Source: Leptolyngbya sp. PCC 7375
GTDB taxonomy: Bacteria > Cyanobacteriota > Cyanobacteriia > Phormidesmidales > Phormidesmidaceae
Assembly (NCBI RefSeq): GCF_000316115.1
Contig: NZ_JH993797.1
Span: 6,793,961 to 6,857,960, forward strand
Direction: 5' to 3'
DNA: 64,000 nucleotides
Part shown: in pieces, positions 58,007 through 64,000 of the stretch
Layout of the letters: each line of letters begins with the position of its first letter
How positions within the stretch are numbered: the first letter of the stretch is position 1
Made by a program: the position numbers and the translations under genes
Notes under the pieces: model-generated
What the model saw: only the letters and a program-made list of their open reading frames with translations
The model's database searches: none
Told to the model about the DNA's origin: nothing

Positions 58007-58196
58007 CCTTCACAAGAACATCTTTCAGAATCTGTACAGCTGGGCTATCTGCGGAATCTTTGATATCTTCTGCTAGTTTTTTAAGGGTGACCCCTTTCTG
58101 TGTTTCCCGGAAAATCGCAATTGCTAAACCGAGAAAAAGCATTACAGCTTCAGTATCTGGATTAACGAAACTATGAAGCGTATTCAGGATATCCAT
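57996..58196 (-). CDS. Small single-pass membrane protein
   Basis: 66 aa, with one hydrophobic segment (AVMLFLGLAIAIF) and a charged C-terminal helix. It could be a small holin-like or anchoring protein, but the evidence is only its topology. Palindrome 58236-58251 lies 40 bases upstream. Confidence 0.5.
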   Translation of the reverse strand: MDILNTLHSFVNPDTEAVMLFLGLAIAIFRETQKGVTLKKLAEDIKDSADSPAVQILKDVLVKDDD

Positions 58197-58235
58197 AGTG
58201 ATGAAAAAGCTATTAGGCGACTATCATCCAACATT

Positions 58236-58251
58236 TTAACTTTTAAGCTAA
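58236..58251. promoter_or_regulatory. TTAACT-type palindrome
   Basis: TTAACTTTTAAGCTAA, one base from perfect, lies between the L-like gene and the small membrane-protein operon. Confidence 0.6.
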
Positions 58252-58264
58252 TGTTTGCCCACAC

Positions 58265-58936
58265 CTAGCTGCGCCGTTGTAATCCTGGATACCCCCCAAA
58301 CGGGAGCACGGCATTATTTCCAAAGCGTAACCTACAGGCTGTGATGGACTTTGCACATTTATCCAGTGCAGGGTTTAACGTTCGTTGATTTGAGAGTGTA
58401 AATCGAGTTGATCCTGTGTACCCACAAGTATCTGGATCTCTATACACCCAAATGCATGTTCTAAGGCATATTCGACCGGGTAGTTTTGCCCCATCTACTT
58501 CAATAGGATTACTCAATGTAAACGTAATTGCATCGCCCGGTGTGTGTTGATCACGTCGAATGATAATGAAATCTGCTTCGGCTAGGATAGCGGTTGGATC
58601 GGCTTGAGGCTGACCATCTAAATACCGGGCTTGAGTTCTCACTACTTTTACAGCAGCACCTTCCATATTGTTATAGAGAAGGATTAAGTCTGTAATGATT
58701 CCGCCGTTATCAGAAACGGTCAGACCTACTTCAGGTTGCTGACCTTCAGAGGTGTACTCAATCGTTTCAATGGAGCAGGCTAGCGGTTGATACGCTTTCC
58801 CACCAAATTGCACACCGACATGATTGGCGAATCTGAATTTATCAAACGGGGACTCGGGGTTATAGCCTGAGACTTCAAACAAATCTATGAAAGTATCCTG
58901 GGAAAGTTCTTGGATTCGATTGACTTCAGCACCCAT
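58265..58936 (-). CDS. Minor tail protein L (lambda gpL-like)
   Basis: 223 aa. Matches lambda L: a first beta domain (FIDLFEVSGY...), then LPGRICLRTCIWVYRDPDTCGYTG and a cysteine-bearing end (CAKSITACRLRFGNNAVLPFGGYPG). The cysteine set bound to an iron-sulfur cluster in lambda L appears present. L forms part of the tail tip. It lies 48 kb from the I/K/M cluster in this window. Confidence 0.85.
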   Translation of the reverse strand: MGAEVNRIQELSQDTFIDLFEVSGYNPESPFDKFRFANHVGVQFGGKAYQPLACSIETIEYTSEGQQPEVGLTVSDNGGIITDLILLYNNMEGAAVKVVRTQARYLDGQPQADPTAILAEADFIIIRRDQHTPGDAITFTLSNPIEVDGAKLPGRICLRTCIWVYRDPDTCGYTGSTRFTLSNQRTLNPALDKCAKSITACRLRFGNNAVLPFGGYPGLQRRS

Positions 58937-58973
58937 TGAGCTAAGATTAACTTTTAGGATAATATTAGCGCAG

Positions 58974-60947
58974 TCATAGTAAAAATGTGCTTGGACCTGG
59001 ATACGTCAGATCCTGTTTATATTTTTTCAACAACGCGAGAAACTCAATAATCTCCCCGTGCCAAAAGACAAAATACTCTCTATAAGTAACCCCATCCTCA
59101 ACGTAGGTAGGTTGGCCTGCTGAGAAGCTTCCTAGCATATTCCCACTTCCCACATACTGACCTCGCACGTAGTCAAAACAGATCTTCAACACCCGAAATG
59201 TCACCACCGGGTCACCTCCAGCTAGATTCGCGTAAAGTGCGGTTCTCCCGATCAATGATGCTGCATGAGGTTCAGCATAATTAGCTTGTCCTCGAACATC
59301 TTCAGGAAAATCTGTAATGGGCGCTTTGCTGTTTCTCTCTAGATAGTCATCATCTAGAAATCTAAGAAATTGCATAGTGATCTGCTTCAACCGAGTGTTA
59401 AGCCGATCGTTCTTCCATGCATGGGCATTGGCCTCAAGTACTCGAAATGCATAGGGTGCCCAGGCGGTATTCGGGTCAGGTCCATTCCAACCGAAGTCGT
59501 TCAGACCATTCGCTAAGAAATCTCCATTATCCCAATAGGACCAACTGAATACAGGTGCAAATGATCCGAATAGGTTACTTGGGTTCTTATTTGCGTAGGC
59601 GGCTTGAGCCGCTAAGAGAAAATCCTCAACCTGTCGTTGTCGGTTTGGGAGTCCCCAGAGTTGCCACATTAGCGGCGATTGGTAACCGGCATAGGGAATC
59701 CCTCGCCAATCTGAGATCACTCCATTCAATAGGTTCACTGTGAACGGGACTACACCAGGATTATATTGAAGCTCATCTAGAGTGTTGCCTATCGGCCTGA
59801 AATTCCCTACCCACAGGGTGTGCGCTGATCGTTGGCGACTCGTGACTACGGCCTTATACGTGAAAATGGGCACATCTAATTGCTCAGGTGGTGCACCAGG
59901 TGACGCAAACCAAATATAGGTGGTCGACGCTCCATTAACACCCTTGGCTACGAACTCGATGGATTGGAGGGAATCTGTTCGGTTAGGGTTCTTATCATCA
60001 CCCCCAATTTGAAACATTTGCTCCCAAGTTGGTTGGATACTTACCCATGCGCCACCCGTATCAGCAATATCAAAATAAAAATCATCTCCGTCACCATCAA
60101 TGACTTTGTAGAAGATTTCAGCGCCCTCATGTCGTAGCCAGATCCTGGGTGGAGAGTTAACGAATGCTCCTAAACCATCGAAAACCAGGCCACCTCCGGC
60201 AAACCCACTATCTCCATTAAGGGCTAACGTGCCAACTAACCACGACGCGCTTACTCCGTTGTATGTGAATGTTTCAAAGGTACTTCTAGCTGTCGCGGTT
60301 CCATCTCCACCCCGATATGTGAAGATAGGATCTTCAGCAATGTTGTAAAACCAAGTGAGATAATCGCCTGACCATCGGATGAGTTCTCTCGGGTTGAATG
60401 TGCGCGATGTGGCAGCACCCGCTGGATTAAGTCGCCAAAACTGCTTGTAGATCTGGTCAAACGTGAATGGGTCATCATCGATTGAGAGGCCTACTTCTAC
60501 GATTCCACCTTGGTTATGTGCAGCTTCAGCTTGGATCGTAGTGAGTCCGTCAACCCCGGTTACGATCGCAAAGTTTTGAACCTCAACACTGGGAAATGGG
60601 CCGATTGGTTTCCCCTCACCATCAAACTGCATCGGTGGAGCCGTATTCATATCTAGCCTTAGCCACCCGTCTTTATCTCCACCGATTTGCCGAGATTCCG
60701 CATACCCATTGTCATTCTGGATCAGAATCGATTGGGTGCCTGGGTAGGTGTAGAGATTAGTAGGATCGTCGGATGTCTGATAGTAGAAAGAAAGGTTTTC
60801 TACGACGGCTGATTGGATAACTGAATACCGTGTAGCCTCTGCTGCTCTACGCCATTTATCGTCAGAAGTTTCTTGGAATAAGAACTGGTAAAATTGCCAG
60901 CTCCAGATTCCCACATCGAACGCAAATTGTATCTCTCCTGTGGCCAT
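58974..60947 (-). CDS. Large tail-tip protein
   Basis: 657 aa. An N-terminal beta-rich half is followed by a helical half with WGLPNRQRQVEDFLLAAQAA and DNGDFLANGLNDFGWNGPDP, resembling an (alpha/alpha) barrel found in some phage tail and glycan-active proteins. It starts at the TGATG overlap with the preceding gene and lies before L, so a tail-tip or adhesin role is inferred. Catalytic residues cannot be assigned. Confidence 0.55.
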   Translation of the reverse strand: MATGEIQFAFDVGIWSWQFYQFLFQETSDDKWRRAAEATRYSVIQSAVVENLSFYYQTSDDPTNLYTYPGTQSILIQNDNGYAESRQIGGDKDGWLRLDMNTAPPMQFDGEGKPIGPFPSVEVQNFAIVTGVDGLTTIQAEAAHNQGGIVEVGLSIDDDPFTFDQIYKQFWRLNPAGAATSRTFNPRELIRWSGDYLTWFYNIAEDPIFTYRGGDGTATARSTFETFTYNGVSASWLVGTLALNGDSGFAGGGLVFDGLGAFVNSPPRIWLRHEGAEIFYKVIDGDGDDFYFDIADTGGAWVSIQPTWEQMFQIGGDDKNPNRTDSLQSIEFVAKGVNGASTTYIWFASPGAPPEQLDVPIFTYKAVVTSRQRSAHTLWVGNFRPIGNTLDELQYNPGVVPFTVNLLNGVISDWRGIPYAGYQSPLMWQLWGLPNRQRQVEDFLLAAQAAYANKNPSNLFGSFAPVFSWSYWDNGDFLANGLNDFGWNGPDPNTAWAPYAFRVLEANAHAWKNDRLNTRLKQITMQFLRFLDDDYLERNSKAPITDFPEDVRGQANYAEPHAASLIGRTALYANLAGGDPVVTFRVLKICFDYVRGQYVGSGNMLGSFSAGQPTYVEDGVTYREYFVFWHGEIIEFLALLKKYKQDLTYPGPSTFLL

Positions 60948-61708
60948 CAGACACTTAATAGCTTTTCTATTGACACCCTCTCACTCATCCAAATGTAAAA
61001 AGCAGCTTCCGCTAACGCTAAAGCATAAAAAAGGCCATTAGTTGGGTATACATTCTCCCACTTAGTAGTTATCGGATTGTGTCTAACTCCCATAAAATGA
61101 GCGCAGGGTGATAGAGAATCATATTCAAACCCACACTGATTGAAATGGTTAGGAATGGAAATCCTAGGATTTGAATCTTCATTACTTATAAAATTATCCA
61201 TAGCGTGAGCCATAAATAAGTCGTAATTGATAGATGTACAAGAAATACTATTTCCGGCTTCTCTAACAATATCTTTTTTATACGGTTGGTCTAAGTTATA
61301 TCTAAAGTCAGTCAGTATTAAATTAGTTGTTTCTTGGATGTAATTTCCAAAATGTCGATCAGGTTCGTTATCAATACATCCAGATGTTACTCGTAATTCT
61401 TTTAATTTCGATCCCAGGTCTAGTGTAGATAAAGCCCTACCTATGCTAGACCCTGTCGGCACTAATTCCGCTGTACTCAGATACCTACGGGATTCTCGTA
61501 TATACCTCACTAATATTGACTTTTCAGTATCCTTGTCATCGATATTAGTAGAAACGGGAATATCTAGTCGCGGGAAGAATATATCAAGCGTTACTAACCA
61601 AAGTCCCTTCCGTCCTTGATTAACACCTGCAAACCTTAAATCTGGTTCTTTATGAAGATCAACATTAATGAACGTTTTTTGGATGTCAGACTTAGTTATT
61701 TGATGCAT
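60947..61708 (-). CDS. Stand-alone terminase nuclease-domain paralogue
   Basis: 253 aa, collinear with the C-terminal part of the TerL at 15245-17356. Shared blocks: LRFAGVNQGRKGLW / LRVAGIDQGRNGFW; GCIDNEPDRH / GCIDNEPNRT; ETTNLILTD / RTTNLLMAD; DIVREAGNSI / DYVREGGSDI; HFMGV...GLFYALALAEAAFYIW / HYMGV...GLYYALMMAEAAFYIW. It begins right at the domain edge. The first metal-binding Asp is Asn here, so nuclease activity may be lost. No ATPase part is nearby. Confidence 0.8.
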   Translation of the reverse strand: MHQITKSDIQKTFINVDLHKEPDLRFAGVNQGRKGLWLVTLDIFFPRLDIPVSTNIDDKDTEKSILVRYIRESRRYLSTAELVPTGSSIGRALSTLDLGSKLKELRVTSGCIDNEPDRHFGNYIQETTNLILTDFRYNLDQPYKKDIVREAGNSISCTSINYDLFMAHAMDNFISNEDSNPRISIPNHFNQCGFEYDSLSPCAHFMGVRHNPITTKWENVYPTNGLFYALALAEAAFYIWMSERVSIEKLLSV

Positions 61709-61716
61709 GACTCTAA

Positions 61717-61732
61717 TTATCTAATTAGTTAA
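61717..61732. promoter_or_regulatory. TTAACT-type palindrome
   Basis: TTATCTAATTAGTTAA, one base from the perfect form, lies nine bases upstream of the TerL-paralogue start. Confidence 0.5.
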
Positions 61733-62688
61733 TTTGCATTCACAAGCATAGGCTCAATCCAGATCATTTTATGATCATCTTTGTCCCTTGGGCCAATGGG
61801 TTGCTTTCTCCAGTGACCCATCCTGATATGTGTTTCGGGCGATTTATGGGTGCCGGGTGAGCCTGATTCGTATTTAATTTTATACCCTTTCCCTAACCAT
61901 CGGATAGGCGAATAGCCTTGTCCAACGTCCTTAGCTTTTAATTTCTGTTTATTAACTCTAAACCCAGTAGAACTGGAATCAGTAGTGATTTTTTCTTCGT
62001 AGTTTTGAAGATAGAGAATTAGATTATAGACGAAATTTTCTAACCTATAATCCGTATTTTCTGGCATTTCACGCTCAAAAATAATATTGGAAGAATACCA
62101 CGGTCTAGGCGCTAAAATTGGAACTCCAACAACCATTAAATTACCTGTTTCGCTACTATGAAAGATGTATTCACTTTTACCTTTAAATTCGTCTTCGACG
62201 AATTCGTCGAATAAAAAAGGTTTTATTTTTATACTCTCATTTTTAAGAAAGTGGTTAACTAATAAACAACCACAATGATCGCCAGTATGCCCATACATTG
62301 CGTTGTTAGGGAGCATTAATACAAAACTATCTAATGTTTTTTTAATCTCGTTAAAAACTTTGGGTACTTTTGTATTAATTAAAGCTGTAAAAAGTTCTTT
62401 TGATACCCAATAAATTGGATGCTCACGACTTAAACAAAAATTAGCAATTCCTCTAGCAAGAACATCCTCATCACGATTCTGGGGATTTGAATTCATATTA
62501 TTTAAAGTGAGCACAAAGCATAGATCTTTATAATCAGTATAATTAGAAACTGATCTATACTTTTTACTATTTAATTTTTTATATACTCTATTATTTTTTA
62601 TTGCTCTAACAATTTCTTTTGACTCCTGATTAGAAAAATTTTGATTAGTAGTGCCACTAATATTTCTAATATATTTAATGTAATCCAT
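61729..62688 (-). CDS. Hypothetical protein with SPETH...GHWRKQ...IWIEP tail
   Basis: 319 aa, basic at the start, with a good ribosome-binding site (GGGAG). The C-terminal block SPETHIRMGHWRKQPIGP, then IWIEPMLVN is a pattern seen at the end of hypothetical proteins on many plasmids and phages. Its function is unknown. The N-terminal 250 residues match nothing recognised. It precedes the TerL paralogue. Confidence 0.6.
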   Translation of the reverse strand: MDYIKYIRNISGTTNQNFSNQESKEIVRAIKNNRVYKKLNSKKYRSVSNYTDYKDLCFVLTLNNMNSNPQNRDEDVLARGIANFCLSREHPIYWVSKELFTALINTKVPKVFNEIKKTLDSFVLMLPNNAMYGHTGDHCGCLLVNHFLKNESIKIKPFLFDEFVEDEFKGKSEYIFHSSETGNLMVVGVPILAPRPWYSSNIIFEREMPENTDYRLENFVYNLILYLQNYEEKITTDSSSTGFRVNKQKLKAKDVGQGYSPIRWLGKGYKIKYESGSPGTHKSPETHIRMGHWRKQPIGPRDKDDHKMIWIEPMLVNAN

Positions 62689-62753
62689 AATTTCACTCCC
62701 TAATTAAAGTAACGAACTTAATATATTCAAGATCTGCGTAGCTGAAAAATCTC

Positions 62754-63521
62754 TTATGCTCTGAAAATACTAATTAAATGTTTAGTGTTTTGTGGTGATA
62801 GTTCTATATCCACATCGTCCAAACGTAAATATAAAAAATAGTCAGTTAACATATTACAAAAGTGACGAATTAATCTAGAATGAACATTTCTTTTAGCTAA
62901 TTTGTGTATTGATTTGCCATATACATCAACTAGTTTTATCCATTTTGGTCGATGTAATTTTGCAAAATTTTCAAGATGTTTTTTAGCTATTGGTGCAACT
63001 AACAAAGATATTTGAGCCCTTATCTTTGCAAGAACTATATGTTGTTTATCACTCAAACTCGTTCGCTTATTTGCATTGGGCGCAAAACCATATTCAAACT
63101 CATTAATAAACCCCAACTCATACGCCCTAATAATTGCATCTTTTGAGATTCCTTTAATTTTAGGGTTATTTATAGAGCTAAAAATTATTGCGTCGGGTGC
63201 AATCTCAGGGAGTTTCTTTATGCACCTAGAACCTACCCGGATTACCTTACCGTCATGGTTAAATCTATTACTAAGATAATTGAAATGCTTAATAACGTCT
63301 GTACATCTCTCGCCATGAGTGCAAAGGCACGAAATTTCACCTGCCATGTACTCTTCCTCTTCATAATAAGAAGTAATAAATTTCCACTCATTAAATGGAA
63401 GGTCAGTACACGCGAGTTGTTGAAGCCGAGACTTAAAAATCTCAAATTTCGATGAGCTATTAACATCCTTAAAATGGAAGTGATTATTTAGGATTTCATC
63501 TTCACTAAAAGGTTCTGGCAT
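62754..63521 (-). CDS. Hypothetical zinc-binding-like protein
   Basis: 255 aa from ATG 63521; a TTG at 63536 would add five residues. CLCTHGERCTDVIKHF then NHDGKVIRVGSRCIKKL has the C-x-C-x-H...V-G-x-x-C-I pattern found in small phage zinc-binding proteins. The C-terminal half is basic and helical. It is behind an RHH gene. No activity known. Confidence 0.55.
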   Translation of the reverse strand: MPEPFSEDEILNNHFHFKDVNSSSKFEIFKSRLQQLACTDLPFNEWKFITSYYEEEEYMAGEISCLCTHGERCTDVIKHFNYLSNRFNHDGKVIRVGSRCIKKLPEIAPDAIIFSSINNPKIKGISKDAIIRAYELGFINEFEYGFAPNANKRTSLSDKQHIVLAKIRAQISLLVAPIAKKHLENFAKLHRPKWIKLVDVYGKSIHKLAKRNVHSRLIRHFCNMLTDYFLYLRLDDVDIELSPQNTKHLISIFRA

Positions 63522-63522
63522 A

Positions 63523-63654
63523 TTAATCACTATCAATTTCTAAACTACGAATAAACTCGCGTAAAATATCGGTTTGAGTTCTTTCAACGACCAAGCTATA
63601 TTGCTTGAGCTTTTGTTTTTCAGACTCAGGTAGCCTAATGGTTATAGTAGTCAT
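63523..63654 (-). CDS. Small RHH (CopG/Arc-like) DNA-binding protein
   Basis: A 43-aa frame: MTTITIRLPESEKQKLKQYS, then RTQTDILREFIRSLE. This is the strand-helix-helix pattern of a minimal RHH repressor. Its end sits one base before the next ATG, and operator-like sites lie upstream, so it likely controls this operon. An antitoxin role is possible; the partner would be the zinc-like protein, but there is no direct support. Confidence 0.7.
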   Translation of the reverse strand: MTTITIRLPESEKQKLKQYSLVVERTQTDILREFIRSLEIDSD

Positions 63655-63660
63655 ATTAAC

Positions 63661-63704
63661 TTAAAGTACCTGCATTTGCAGTACAATTTTAGCTTAAAAG
63701 TTAA
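63661..63704. promoter_or_regulatory. Operator region of the RHH operon
   Basis: A TTAACTTAAAG half-site, the near-palindrome GTACCTGCATTTGCAGTAC, and TTAGCTTAAAAGTTAA (63689-63704, one base from perfect) lie within 50 bases upstream of ATG 63654. Confidence 0.55.
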
Positions 63705-63725
63705 TTATTTAGTCTCTCCGTATGG

Positions 63726-64000
63726 TTAAAGTAGCCTGCGCCAGACAGGCCAAGCTTCAAACGTCTGATTTACTTGAATCACAGGTCCTGAATATGTGGA
63801 ATAGACTAATTTTGCACTACCTGTGTAATTACTTGTTAGCTTGATCAGTCCAGCTGTTTCTGCTGTTGCAACGGGAGGAGTTCCCCCAGATGCCTCTGTA
63901 TCGGGGAATATTCGATAATTTTGGCCTTTGAGTTGAAAATCACTTACGAAGTACTCAATCTGATATTCGGTTCCGGCTACGAGCGGAGCGTCTACATTCT
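63726..64000 (-). CDS. C-terminal part of a virion-like protein
   Basis: The frame is open from the right edge to a TAA at 63726-63728, giving about 91 residues: LVAGTEYQIEYFVSDFQL, GQNYRIFPD, ASGGTPPVATAETAGLIKLT, ending QVNQTFEAWPVWRRLL. The Gly/Thr-rich 'ATAETAGLIKL' style is common in phage tail fibre proteins. It cannot be assigned from this fragment. Confidence 0.55.
   Translation of the reverse strand, partial: NVDAPLVAGTEYQIEYFVSDFQLKGQNYRIFPDTEASGGTPPVATAETAGLIKLTSNYTGSAKLVYSTYSGPVIQVNQTFEAWPVWRRLL

Overview
The window looks like part of a large cyanobacterial siphophage genome that is kept as a plasmid, or a prophage-like element on a plasmid. Three things point to a cyanobacterial host: frequent GCGATCGC (HIP1) octamers, an NblA gene (phycobilisome degradation) at 7488-7658, and the overall style of the small genes. 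Plasmid life is suggested by the truncated ParM/StbA-type ATPase at the left edge, followed by a ParR-like gene and short repeats. Both edges cut genes, so the element continues on each side. No integrase, transposase, DNA polymerase, helicase or CRISPR array was found.

Layout. 1-2.7 kb: ParM (C-terminal part), a ParR-like protein, a pair of related small proteins and a membrane-anchored protein. 2.7-6.9 kb (+): small membrane proteins, a membrane-anchored GIY-YIG protein, a D12-class adenine methyltransferase, a 2OG-Fe(II) oxygenase-like protein and an N4 gp49/Sf6 gp66 family protein. 6.9-10.3 kb (-): lambda-type tail-tip genes (I, K, M-like), with nblA divergent from gpI. 10.4-14.5 kb (-): small accessory genes, RHH and zinc-ribbon DNA-binding proteins, a triplicated gene-end repeat and a decayed tRNA-Lys. 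14.6-17.4 kb (+): terminase small and large subunits. 17.4-19.5 kb (-): an operon with a DUF1874 protein (the AcrIII-1 ring-nuclease family) and a winged-helix regulator. 19.5-20.2 kb: an AT-rich non-coding region with palindromes. 20.2-28.2 kb (-): a string of small early-type genes (KilA-N, beta-clamp-like and many unknowns) separated by a repeated intergenic cassette. 28.4-31.6 kb (+): small unknown genes, one frameshifted. 31.7-34.2 kb (-): beta-helix tailspike and accessory genes. 34.2-55.9 kb (+): portal, candidate protease, capsid, connectors, tail terminator, tail tube, a tail chaperone with a programmed -1 frameshift, and a 3625-residue tape measure. 56-64 kb: secreted protein, FHA membrane protein, tail protein L, a 657-residue tail protein, a stand-alone copy of the terminase nuclease domain, and a small RHH-led operon.

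How it works together. A 16-bp palindrome, TTAACT-N4-AGTTAA, lies just upstream of many transcription units of every class, including a Cro/C1-like regulator gene (36911-37228). It is the best candidate for a phage-wide operator or promoter element. Counter-defence (DUF1874, DNA methyltransferase), host reprogramming (NblA) and partition genes sit beside a complete head-tail assembly line.

Signs of decay or mosaic assembly include two in-frame stops, a homopolymer frameshift, a truncated HAD-like gene, a decayed tRNA and several direct repeats.
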